From JAYSFC01 sp041913505 (GTDB taxonomy: Bacteria; Pseudomonadota; Gammaproteobacteria; Burkholderiales; Burkholderiaceae_C), in the NCBI GenBank assembly GCA_041913505.1, contig JAYSFC010000004.1, forward strand, positions 1 to 60,640: DNA of 60,640 nucleotides, written 5' to 3'. Every line of letters starts with the position of its first letter. Position 1 is the stretch's first letter. The translations under genes and the position numbers were made by a program. The notes beneath the pieces are model-generated. The model searched no databases. It saw nothing but the letters and a program-made list of their open reading frames with translations, and was not told the origin of the DNA. Shown here one piece after another: positions 14,834-22,561 of this stretch.

Positions 14834-17666
14834 ACTGACGCTGCGGGGCCAGACCGCCACGCAAGGCTATGAGCAGCTGGAGAAATTCCTGACGCTGCCC
14901 AGCGATCTATTCCAGGTGATCAGCGTCAAGAGCACCTACACCGCCAACTCCGGCACGGACCCCAATGCCACCAGCCGGGTGTATGCCGACGGTTGCGGCT
15001 GGGTGAACGATTACACCAACCCGAACTACCACACGAACCTCTCGTGCACCAGTACAGGCAAGTACGGCGGCAAGACAGATCTGACCTATGTGTTCAAGGT
15101 GCTGGCCGCACCGGCAGGCAACAGCTATCAGTCGACGGCCGTTCTGTACGACTTTTCCGGCTCCAGCTACCACTACAACGCCGATGCGATGACGGCTGGG
15201 ATCACTTTCAATTTCTTGCAGAATCCACCGCCAGCCATGGCGGATCTGAGCGTGGTAAAAACCGGCTCCACCAGCACGCCGGGCAACAGCACGTTCATCA
15301 TCACCGTGACCAACAACGGGCCGGATGCCGCATCGAACGTCGTGGTTCACGACCCGCTGCCGAGCGGCTACTCGTACAAGAGTGGCGCCAACGCACCTAC
15401 CACGACGAAAGGCACGTACAGCACGAGCACCGGTGACTGGACTATCGCCTCGCTGGCCAATGGCGAATCGGCCACCCTGACCATGGGGGTGGCCGTGGGC
15501 AGCAACTCCGCGCTGAACTACAACAACGTGGCGACGGTTTCGTCGTCCACGCTGGATCCAGTGCAAGGGAACAATACCTCCAGCCTGGCACTCCCGCAGG
15601 CATCCGCCGACCTGGGCGTGACCAAGGTACTGACCACTCCCAACCCCATCACCGTGGGCAGCACCGTGGTGTTCGCCATCTCAGCGTCCAACGCCGGCCC
15701 CAACGCGGCCGCCAATGCCGTGGTGTCGGATATTTTGCCCTCGGGCCTGACCTACGCTTCCCACACCTGCGCAGCGGGGTGGACCCGGGCTGGCAATGGC
15801 AGCGCGGCCACGCCCGCAACCTGCACCATCGCATCCTTTGCCGCGGGGCCGTCTTCCGTGGTCATGACGATCACGGCGACGGTGGCTGCGCCGGCCAGTA
15901 TTACGGACGCCTCGATCTACATGAATCCGGCGACCATCTCCTCTGCGACCGTGGACCCGAACACAGGCAACAACAATGCCGCAGCGGGTGCGACGCCCAC
16001 GTTCATCACGGTCAAGAAAACGGCAGACAAACTCCAGTACAACCAGAACGAGGCGGGCACCTACACGCTCACGGTGACCAAGTCCGGCGTGAGCGCTGAC
16101 CTGGGAACCATCAGCGTGCAGGATGTGCTGCCCGCAGGCGTCACCCTGAACGGCACTCCGTCCGGGCCGGGCTGGACATGTAGCAGTGCCTCGGCATTCA
16201 CCTGCACCCGTGCGGACGGCGGCGCGCCGATCGGCCCCTACCCGGACATCACGGTGAATGTCATCTTCACCCAGGCGGGCTCGCCGCAGAACCTTGCCAT
16301 CGCGACAGCCACGGATTCCCTGAACAACGTGTTGTCCTATGACGATACCAGGCTGCAGGTCAAGGTCGGGAGCATCTACGTAGTGGCTGCCACGGTGGAT
16401 CCGGCCAGTCCCTTGGGCAGCGGCGCCGCGTCTTGCACTCCCGGGACCGTGACGGGGGTGGCGCCCGACACCACGAGCGTTTGCACGGCGGTGCCCACCA
16501 CCCCCGGCTTCCGCTTCAAGAGTTGGAGCAGTGGTGCCTGTGCGGGCCAGACGGCCACCTGCACGCTGAGCAACATCTCCACCGATCTGACATCCGCCGC
16601 GCTGTTCGAGGCGATCCCGAGCTATACGGTCACAGCCCAATTGTCGGACCCTGCCGCTGCTGCCTTGCCCACCTGCAATACGGCCTGGGTGTATGCGGGC
16701 GATGGGGACGCCTGCACGACCGGTGCCACCAGCCCCGGCTACATCTTCACGGGCTGGACGCTGGTGAGCGGCAGTTCGGTCATGTGCAGCCCGGCCAACA
16801 CCGCTACCTGTGCCATCGCCAATGTGCAAAGCAACGTGGTGCTGCAGGCGAACTATGCCTACAGCGTGACGGCCTCGGTGATCGGCGGCAATGGCTCGGT
16901 CAGTTGCTCGCCCAATCCGGCGGCCAGCGGCGTCAATGCCTCCTGCACGGCTGTGCCCAATGCGGGCTACCGCGTCAAGAACTGGACGGGCGACTGCGCT
17001 GTCGCTGGCGCAAATGCCGTCTGCTCTCTGCCGGGCGTTACGGCTCCCAAGTCCTCGTCGGTAGTGTTCGAGCCCATTCCCTGGAACGTAACGGCCGTGG
17101 TCTCGCTGGCCGGCGCAGGCACGGCAAGCTGCACCGCTGCAACGGTGCCGAATGGCTCTGGCGACTCCTGCTCCGTGGTGCCCAATCCGGGCTTCACCTT
17201 CACGGGGTGGACGATCAGCGGCACCGCTGGCATGTGCAACCCGGTCACAAGTACCACCTGCGCCATCAGCAATGTGACAAGCAACGTGACCCTGACGGCC
17301 AGCTTCACCTCCAACAGCTACCCCATCGCGGTCTCGGTCGATGGTGCCAGCCCTCCCGCCAGCGGCACGGCTTCATGCAGTCCTGCGTCGGTGACCGGCG
17401 TGGCCCCTGATGACACCAGTCTTTGTACGGCCACCCCTCAGCCTGGCTTCCGCGTGAAGAGCTGGACGGGCGACTGCTCCGCCACCGGGACAGGCGTGAC
17501 TTGCCCGCTTTCTGGCATCGGAAGCGCCAAGTCGTCCACGGTGGTCTTCGAGTCGATGCCCGCACCGGCGGCGATTCCAACGCTCTCCGAATGGGGGCTG
17601 ATGTTGATGACAGCCTTGATGGCCATCTGTGGCCTGGCCATGGTGCCCGCTATTCGCCGCCATTGA
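14736..17666 (+). CDS. DUF11 / InlB-like repeat protein with IPTL-CTERM sorting signal (C-terminal part of frameshifted gene)
   Basis: Continuation of the gene starting at 14246; biologically meaningful sequence begins about 14825 (VYELTLRG), and the first 30 codons here are an out-of-frame shadow of the upstream part. Two DUF11 (conserved repeat) domains are visible (ADLSVVKTGSTSTPGNSTF with NNGPDAASNVVVHDPLPSG; ADLGVTKVLTTPNPITVGS with SNAGPNAAANAVVSDILPSG), then a third related domain, then several cysteine-bearing repeats of the divergent InlB B-repeat type (VTAxV...ASCxPxxVxG...GFRFKSWSG). The tail is IPTLSEWGLMLM, a hydrophobic helix, then RRH: an IPTL-CTERM signal, implying processing by an exosortase-type enzyme not present in this window. 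Likely a cell-surface or extracellular-matrix protein. Confidence 0.85.
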   Translation: MRRTATASWATPSRAGPSTREVPSAWMWGGVYELTLRGQTATQGYEQLEKFLTLPSDLFQVISVKSTYTANSGTDPNATSRVYADGCGWVNDYTNPNYHTNLSCTSTGKYGGKTDLTYVFKVLAAPAGNSYQSTAVLYDFSGSSYHYNADAMTAGITFNFLQNPPPAMADLSVVKTGSTSTPGNSTFIITVTNNGPDAASNVVVHDPLPSGYSYKSGANAPTTTKGTYSTSTGDWTIASLANGESATLTMGVAVGSNSALNYNNVATVSSSTLDPVQGNNTSSLALPQASADLGVTKVLTTPNPITVGSTVVFAISASNAGPNAAANAVVSDILPSGLTYASHTCAAGWTRAGNGSAATPATCTIASFAAGPSSVVMTITATVAAPASITDASIYMNPATISSATVDPNTGNNNAAAGATPTFITVKKTADKLQYNQNEAGTYTLTVTKSGVSADLGTISVQDVLPAGVTLNGTPSGPGWTCSSASAFTCTRADGGAPIGPYPDITVNVIFTQAGSPQNLAIATATDSLNNVLSYDDTRLQVKVGSIYVVAATVDPASPLGSGAASCTPGTVTGVAPDTTSVCTAVPTTPGFRFKSWSSGACAGQTATCTLSNISTDLTSAALFEAIPSYTVTAQLSDPAAAALPTCNTAWVYAGDGDACTTGATSPGYIFTGWTLVSGSSVMCSPANTATCAIANVQSNVVLQANYAYSVTASVIGGNGSVSCSPNPAASGVNASCTAVPNAGYRVKNWTGDCAVAGANAVCSLPGVTAPKSSSVVFEPIPWNVTAVVSLAGAGTASCTAATVPNGSGDSCSVVPNPGFTFTGWTISGTAGMCNPVTSTTCAISNVTSNVTLTASFTSNSYPIAVSVDGASPPASGTASCSPASVTGVAPDDTSLCTATPQPGFRVKSWTGDCSATGTGVTCPLSGIGSAKSSTVVFESMPAPAAIPTLSEWGLMLMTALMAICGLAMVPAIRRH
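14818..14824 (+). repeat. G7 homopolymer at the frameshift point
   Basis: Seven consecutive G residues lie exactly where the surface-protein gene changes frame. Six (or nine) would restore one continuous frame; seven leads to a stop two codons later. Runs of seven or eight G/C occur elsewhere in intact genes (27389-27395, 33116-33122, 11344-11351), so length alone is not proof of phase variation. Confidence 0.85.
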
Positions 17667-17693
17667 GGGCACGCGCGGACACGTTTTCGCAGG

Positions 17694-17731
17694 GCGCGCG
17701 CTGGCGGTGAGCCGCGCGCGCTTCATTCTGT
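17694..17731 (+). terminator. Probable terminator after the surface-protein gene
   Basis: An 8-bp perfect stem GCGCGCGC (17694-17701 with 17714-17721), extended by GGC/GCC inside, is followed by the moderately T-rich TTCATTCTGT. It stands 28 bp after the stop at 17666. Confidence 0.6.
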
Positions 17732-17813
17732 GAGATGGGCAGAGGGGAGGGGCAGGTGTTGCCCGTTACCCACTACCCGCCCGGCACCCCTTACTGCAGG
17801 GGAGTGAATTCAA

Positions 17814-17839
17814 TACAATCGAGAATTAATATCATTACT
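17814..17839 (+). promoter_or_regulatory. Candidate promoter -10 (TACAAT) and Fur-box-like operator
   Basis: TACAAT at 17814-17819 could be a -10 element (a -35 hexamer about 17 bp upstream, TTACTG at 17791-17796, is weak). Directly downstream, 17821-17839 matches 13 of 19 positions of the classical Fur box (GATAATGATAATCATTATC), including the central TCATTA. This is an AT-rich island in a GC-rich genome, placed where a repressor would cover the transcription start. Iron-dependent repression of the following operon is inferred. Confidence 0.55.
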
Positions 17840-17853
17840 ACTATTATTTTTCG

Positions 17854-19077
17854 ATGTTTGCGATCCCACCAGGGAGGGGGTACCTCCGTGCGTGCTCTGC
17901 GGTTTTGTGGGCATTGCCCATCGCGTGGGCTTTGACGGCCTGTGGCGGCGGGTCTTCCTCCGCGGGAACGGGTGGCGATGCGGCCGACGGGACGTTGTCT
18001 CCGGTTGCCGCTCTTGGCCAGAAGATCTTCCAAGATCCTTCGCTGTCCGCCTCGGGCCGCCAGTCGTGTGCCAGTTGCCACAACGCGACCTCCGCCCATG
18101 CGCAGCCCAACGACTTGGCCGCTCAGCTCGGTGGTCCGGGGTTGGACCGGCAGGGAGGCCGGCAGTCACCGACGATACGCTACCTGGCTTCCAACAAGGC
18201 ATTCTTCTTCGCCGCCGATGGCACGCCCACGGGCGGTTTCTTCTGGGACGGCCGGGCAATCTCGCTGCAGGACCAGGCGGGCAAGCCCTTCCTGAATCCC
18301 GTCGAAATGGCCAACGCGAGCAAGGCCGAAGTGGTGGGCCGACTGGCTGCGGCCCCTTACGCAGGCGAGTTCAGGCGGGTGTTTGGCGATGGGGTCCTGG
18401 GTGACGTGGACGGCGCGTTCCAACGCATGACTCTGGCGCTGCAGCAATACCAGCTCGAGGACCCGGACTTCCGGCCCTATTCGAGCAAGTACGACGCATT
18501 CCTCCTGGGCAAGGCCAACCTGAACACGCAGGAGCTGCGCGGCCTGGCGCTTTTCAACAACCCTGCCAAGGGCAACTGCATCGCCTGCCACCCCTCGGGG
18601 CGTGGCGCGGACGGCAGCCTGCCGCTGTTCACCGATTTCACCTACGACAGCCTGGGCGTGCCGCGCAACCCGGAACTGCGGCAGAACGATGACCCCGCCT
18701 TCTACGATCTGGGCCTGTGTGCGCGGGAGGGCGGCGACCTGGCCGCGCGGACCGACCTGTGCGGGCTGTTCAAGGTGCCGACGCTGCGCAACGTGGCGCT
18801 GCGCCACGCGTACTTCCACAACGGCCGATTCAAGACGCTCAAGGACGTGCTGGCCTTCTATGTGCAGCGCGATACGAACCCCGAAAAGTGGTACCCGGTC
18901 AACGCCGATGGCAGCGTGCAGAAGTTCAACGACCTGCCCGAGCGCTACCGCGGCAACGTGAACGTGACCGAGGGGCCCTACAACCGCAAGCCTGGCGACG
19001 TCCCCGCACTCAGCGATGACGAGATCGACGACGTCATCGCCTTCCTCAAGACGCTCTCCGATGGTTACCAGCCCTGA
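17854..19077 (+). CDS. Di-heme cytochrome c peroxidase / MauG-family lipoprotein
   Basis: A 407-aa exported protein with a lipoprotein-like signal (WALTAC, Cys 30) and a Ser/Gly-rich linker. Two CxxCH heme sites are present: CASCH in the N-terminal domain (about residue 75) and CIACH in the C-terminal domain (about residue 246). Family landmarks include LGQKIFQDPSLSASGRQSCASCH, FFWDGRA, and KVPTLRNVALRHAYFHNG. It belongs to the bacterial cytochrome c peroxidase/MauG superfamily; peroxide reduction or oxidation of a partner protein are both possible. No Shine-Dalgarno sequence is evident before ATG 17854, although the next in-frame options would cut the signal peptide. First gene of an apparent operon through 22202. 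Confidence 0.9.
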   Translation: MFAIPPGRGYLRACSAVLWALPIAWALTACGGGSSSAGTGGDAADGTLSPVAALGQKIFQDPSLSASGRQSCASCHNATSAHAQPNDLAAQLGGPGLDRQGGRQSPTIRYLASNKAFFFAADGTPTGGFFWDGRAISLQDQAGKPFLNPVEMANASKAEVVGRLAAAPYAGEFRRVFGDGVLGDVDGAFQRMTLALQQYQLEDPDFRPYSSKYDAFLLGKANLNTQELRGLALFNNPAKGNCIACHPSGRGADGSLPLFTDFTYDSLGVPRNPELRQNDDPAFYDLGLCAREGGDLAARTDLCGLFKVPTLRNVALRHAYFHNGRFKTLKDVLAFYVQRDTNPEKWYPVNADGSVQKFNDLPERYRGNVNVTEGPYNRKPGDVPALSDDEIDDVIAFLKTLSDGYQP

Positions 19078-19119
19078 CGGCGGGCCTTCTCTTCGTTTCC
19101 TCACTTCACCCGACTTTCC

Positions 19120-20481
19120 ATGAAACCGACTTTCAAACGCAGCAGTGGCGCACTTGCCGCCAGTGCGCTGGGCCTGACGTTGGCCCTGGCTGCCGCGCCG
19201 GCCCTGGCGCAACAGGCGACCCCTGCGGCTGCCTCGCAGGCGGATCTGGCCCAGAAACTCGAACAGCTCGCGGCTGAGCTGGCGGAGGTCAAGGCGCAAC
19301 TCGCACAGCTGAAGGCGCAACCGCCGCAGGCCGCCGCAGCGCCGTCGGGGGGCTGGAATGGGCCTGCTGGCAGTGCGCCGGCCGCTGCGGCAGCGATGGA
19401 CGCCACGCCCATGGCAGCGTCGACCCCCCAGGGGCCCGCCACCGTGCTCACGGGCTATGGCGAGATCAACTACAACCGGCCTACCAAGTCCACCGACAGG
19501 ACGCAGCTAGACTTGCGCCGCTTCGTGCTCGGGCTGCAGCACCGCATCAACGACCGCACCAAGATCGTCGGTGAACTCGAGGTGGAGCATGCCGTTACGT
19601 CGGCCAGCGACCCGGGCGAAGTAGCGCTGGAGCAGGCCTACATCGAGCACCAGCTCACCCCCCTGCTGGCTGCGCGCGGCGGCCTGTTCCTCATGCCGGT
19701 GGGGTTGCTGAACGAGACCCATGAGCCCACAGCCTTCTACGGCGTGGAGCGCAATTTCGTAGAGACGGCCATCATTCCCACCACCTGGCGCGAAGCGGGT
19801 GCGCAGGTCATCGCCAATTTCGACAACGGCCTCACGCTGCAGGGCGGCATCAGCACAAGCTTCGACCTGACCAAGTGGGATGCCACCTCGAGCGAGGGCG
19901 CCGAGTCGCCCCTGGGCTCCATCCACCAGGAAGCCGCCAAGGCCAAGGCCCGCAACCTTGCGTGGTTCGGCGCCGCCAACTGGCGCGGCGTGCCGGGCCT
20001 GCTCGTGGGTGCGTCGCTGTTCAGCGGCAACGCTACCCATGGTCAGCCAGGCTTTGCCAACGCGCGCGTCACGCTGGCCGATGTGCATGCGCGCTGGACG
20101 CCCGGGCGCTGGGATCTGTCGGCCCTGTATGCGCGCGGCAGCATCTCCAACACCGACAGCCTGAACCTCGCGCTGGTCGGCAACCCGACGCTGATTCCCA
20201 AGTCCTTCGATGGCTGGTACGTGCAGGGCGCCTACAAGCTCTGGCAGCAGGGGGACTATGCGCTGAGCCCCTTCGCGCGCCTGGAGCGCTTCAACACCGC
20301 GCGTGCCTTTGCCGACCTGGGGCCGGCCTTGACTCCCATGGCGGCCGAGACCGAGCAGGTCGCCACGGTGGGCGCCAATTTCTGGATCACGCCCTCGGTC
20401 GTGCTGAAGGCGGACTACCAGCGCTTCCGGGTCAACACGCAGGCCAATCGCGTGAACGTGGGCCTGGGCTGGAGCTTCTGA
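19120..20481 (+). CDS. Outer-membrane porin with N-terminal coiled coil (phosphate-selective porin-like)
   Basis: A 453-aa protein with a signal peptide (about residues 1-28, ending in ALAQQA) and a heptad-like stretch (ADLAQKLEQLAAELAEVKAQLAQLKAQ, residues 40-67). An Ala/Pro-rich linker follows, then a beta-barrel-like region from TVLTGYGEINYNRP to the terminal aromatic residue of GLGWSF, the usual outer-membrane barrel ending. The arrangement resembles OprO/OprP-type porins, but the substrate is unknown. It lies 42 bp after the di-heme protein, and its stop overlaps the FMN-binding gene (TGATG at 20479-20483), placing an outer-membrane channel in the same unit as periplasmic redox proteins. 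Confidence 0.75.
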   Translation: MKPTFKRSSGALAASALGLTLALAAAPALAQQATPAAASQADLAQKLEQLAAELAEVKAQLAQLKAQPPQAAAAPSGGWNGPAGSAPAAAAAMDATPMAASTPQGPATVLTGYGEINYNRPTKSTDRTQLDLRRFVLGLQHRINDRTKIVGELEVEHAVTSASDPGEVALEQAYIEHQLTPLLAARGGLFLMPVGLLNETHEPTAFYGVERNFVETAIIPTTWREAGAQVIANFDNGLTLQGGISTSFDLTKWDATSSEGAESPLGSIHQEAAKAKARNLAWFGAANWRGVPGLLVGASLFSGNATHGQPGFANARVTLADVHARWTPGRWDLSALYARGSISNTDSLNLALVGNPTLIPKSFDGWYVQGAYKLWQQGDYALSPFARLERFNTARAFADLGPALTPMAAETEQVATVGANFWITPSVVLKADYQRFRVNTQANRVNVGLGWSF

Positions 20482-21026
20482 TGCGCCTGGCGCTGTACCC
20501 GTCTGCCGCCGTGGTTGCCCTCGCGCCCGCGGGCGCGCTGGCCGTGGACTACCTGACCGCCGAGCAGGCGCAAAAGCTCATGTTCCCGCAGGCCGATGCC
20601 TTCGAGCTGCGCGACCTGCCGCTCGACGCCGTGCTGTCGCAGCAACTCGCGTCCGCAGGCATTAGGCCCGTGGCGCCACGGCTGCAGGTGCGCCTGGTGC
20701 GCCAGGGTGGCGCCGTGCTGGGCTTCGTGGTGGTGGACGAGGTGATCGGCAAGTTCGAGCGCATCACCTATGCCGTGGGCGTGGAGGCCGATGGCCGGGT
20801 GCGCCAGGTCGAGGTGCTGTCGTACCGCGAAAGCCACGGCCATGAAATCCGCCTGCCCGCGTGGCGCAAACAGTTTGCCGGCAAGACGGCCGCGTCACCG
20901 CTGCGGGTAGGCGACGACATCGCCAACATCAGCGGCGCCACGCTCAGCTGCACCCACGTGACCGAGGGCGTGCGGCGCAATGTGGTCTGGCTCGATCTGC
21001 TGCGTCGCAGCGGCAAGCTCGCATGA
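20481..21026 (+). CDS. FMN-binding domain protein (target of covalent flavinylation)
   Basis: A 181-aa exported protein: a short signal peptide (about residues 1-21, ending in GALA) and a single FMN_bind-type domain. The flavinylation signature is visible as SGATLS (residues 151-156), in which the last Ser/Thr receives FMN through a phosphoester bond made by ApbE. The next gene is ApbE itself, overlapping by 4 bp (ATGA at 21023-21026). It is thus probably a periplasmic one-flavin electron carrier working between the membrane protein at 21759 and an acceptor such as the di-heme protein. The electron path is inference. Confidence 0.9.
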   Translation: MRLALYPSAAVVALAPAGALAVDYLTAEQAQKLMFPQADAFELRDLPLDAVLSQQLASAGIRPVAPRLQVRLVRQGGAVLGFVVVDEVIGKFERITYAVGVEADGRVRQVEVLSYRESHGHEIRLPAWRKQFAGKTAASPLRVGDDIANISGATLSCTHVTEGVRRNVVWLDLLRRSGKLA

Positions 21027-21757
21027 CCCCCTGGCTGCGCCGCGCCCGCCCGCTGCTGGGCACGCTGGTGGAAATCGGCGTGCAGGGGCAGGACGGGGCC
21101 GAGGCCGCTATTGATGCCGCTTTCGCGGCCGTGCAGCGCGTGCAGTCCTGCATGTCGCGCTTCGAGCCGGACAGCGATGTTGTGCGCTTCGCGGCGCTGG
21201 CCGCCGGGGAAACCATGGACGTCGAGCCCGAAACCGCCGAAGTGCTGCAGGCCGCATGGGCCCTGCAGATGGCCAGTGGCGGCCTGTTCGACATCACCCA
21301 GGGCCGGGCGCCGCAGGGCTGGCATTGCGAGCAGCGCCGCCTGCACAAACGGGCGGGGGCTGCGGCGTTCGACCTGGGCGGCATCGCCAAGGGCTATGCC
21401 GTGGACCGCGCCGTGCAGGCGCTGCAGCACCTGGGCTGCGCCGGGGGCTGGGTCAATGCCGGGGGAGATCTGCGGGCCTTCGGCCCCGTGCAGGTACCGG
21501 TGCTGCTGCGCGACGAGGAGGGCGGCGGCGCGCGCCCATTCGCGCAGCTGGGCGATGGCGCGCTGGCCACGAGCTGTCTGGGCCCCCGCCGCCGCAGTCA
21601 GGTCTGGGCCGGGGGCGGCCGCAGCGTGACGGCCCACGTGAGCGTGGCCGCACCGAGCTGCCTGTGGGCCGATGCCCTGACCAAGGTCGTGGCGGCCTGT
21701 GGTGATGCGCAGCTCCCCCTGCTGCAGGCCTACGGGGCCCAGGCGTGGCTGCATTGA
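21023..21757 (+). CDS. apbE: FAD:protein FMN transferase (ApbE)
   Basis: This enzyme transfers FMN from FAD to Ser/Thr in the SGATxS motif of periplasmic proteins. Here it has 244 aa, shorter than the usual 300-350, and no clear signal peptide is seen (MTPWLRRARPLLGTLVEI starts directly with the family's first strand). The core motifs are intact: DLGGIAKGYAVDRA, NAGGDLRAFG and the C-terminal WADALTKVV metal-site region. It overlaps the FMN-binding gene by 4 bp, an arrangement that strongly ties enzyme and substrate. Because the target is exported, how this ApbE reaches the periplasm is an open question; an unrecognised N-terminal signal or a Tat/Sec alternative is possible. Confidence 0.92.
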   Translation: MTPWLRRARPLLGTLVEIGVQGQDGAEAAIDAAFAAVQRVQSCMSRFEPDSDVVRFAALAAGETMDVEPETAEVLQAAWALQMASGGLFDITQGRAPQGWHCEQRRLHKRAGAAAFDLGGIAKGYAVDRAVQALQHLGCAGGWVNAGGDLRAFGPVQVPVLLRDEEGGGARPFAQLGDGALATSCLGPRRRSQVWAGGGRSVTAHVSVAAPSCLWADALTKVVAACGDAQLPLLQAYGAQAWLH

Positions 21758-21758
21758 C

Positions 21759-22202
21759 ATGAACCATCTCAAAGGCTGGCAATACCGCGCTCTGTACGCG
21801 ACCGTGGGTGCACTGGTGCTCAGCGGCGCGCTGTGGCTGGCCATGCATTACCTCTGGGGTGCGGGGGCGGATCTTCTGCCGCATCCGCTCGAGCCGTGGC
21901 TGATGCGCCTGCATGGCGCGGCCGGGTTCGCGGGCTTGTTCATGGCCGGCGTGCTGGCTGCTGCCCACGTGCCGCAAGGCTGGCGCATGACCACGCGCAA
22001 CCTGCGGCTGCGCCAGCACAAGGCCAGCCAGCGCCGCACGGGCCTGGCGCTGTGCGCCCTGGGTGCCCTGGGCGCGTTGAGCGGCTACCTGCTGTACTAC
22101 TTTGCACCCGAGAACCTGCGTGCGCTGATGGGCTGGGGCCACGCAGTGCTGGGGCTTGCGCTGGCGGTGCTGCTGCCGCTGCACGGCCTCCGTCGGGCGT
22201 GA
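21759..22202 (+). CDS. Four-helix bis-histidine membrane protein (b-type cytochrome-like, DUF4405-like)
   Basis: A 147-aa integral membrane protein with four predicted helices (about residues 12-30, 50-70, 94-114, 125-143). Histidines are arranged like heme b ligands: His 52 and His 70 at the two ends of helix 2, and His 128 and His 142 at the two ends of helix 4, so two hemes could be held, one near each face. Further histidines are at 30, 42 and 87. I do not recognise a named family with certainty; it resembles small ferric-reductase/DUF4405-type proteins. It starts 2 bp after apbE, so it probably carries electrons across the membrane to the flavoprotein. Confidence 0.75.
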   Translation: MNHLKGWQYRALYATVGALVLSGALWLAMHYLWGAGADLLPHPLEPWLMRLHGAAGFAGLFMAGVLAAAHVPQGWRMTTRNLRLRQHKASQRRTGLALCALGALGALSGYLLYYFAPENLRALMGWGHAVLGLALAVLLPLHGLRRA

Positions 22203-22234
22203 GCGGCACCCGCCGCGCATGTCACACTGGCGGC

Positions 22235-22558
22235 ATGTCCGACGTTGTCTTGATCGCCGTGGTGACTACCACGGTCGCCAGCGCCGCCGAGGCCGAGCGC
22301 CTCGCGGCCCAGGCCGTGCAGGCGCGCGTGGCCGCTTGCGTGCAGGTAGAGCCCATCACCTCGCACTACATCTGGCGGGGCGCGCAGCATGCCGACGCCG
22401 AATGGCGCCTCGTGTGCAAAACCCTGCCCCGGGCCGTGCCTGCGCTACGCGCCTGGCTGCGCGCGCACCACCCCTACGAGGTGCCCCAACTCCTCACCCA
22501 CACCGTAGAGGCCGAGGCCGACTACGCGCAGTGGGTGGCGCAGCAGGTGGACGGATAA
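22235..22558 (+). CDS. cutA: Divalent-cation tolerance protein CutA
   Basis: A 107-aa cytoplasmic protein of the CutA family, which forms trimers resembling PII proteins. Family motifs present are ARVAACVQVEPITSHYIWRG, EWRLVCKT and HPYEVPQLL. The real metal-related role of CutA is debated. It lies 32 bp after the membrane protein of the redox operon, so it may be co-transcribed, but it could also be independent. It ends 3 bp before the convergent ftsY stop codon; no terminator fits in that gap. Confidence 0.93.
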   Translation: MSDVVLIAVVTTTVASAAEAERLAAQAVQARVAACVQVEPITSHYIWRGAQHADAEWRLVCKTLPRAVPALRAWLRAHHPYEVPQLLTHTVEAEADYAQWVAQQVDG

Positions 22559-22561
22559 CGC

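Noticed and set aside
16376..17560. InlB-like repeats considered as a tandem DNA repeat array
   Set aside because: The repeats are similar at the protein level only; DNA sequences have diverged, so no recent DNA repeat expansion is supported.
21023..21757. ApbE as a truncated pseudogene because it is shorter than usual
   Set aside because: Both core motifs and the metal-site region are present and the frame is intact, so it is treated as a short functional enzyme.
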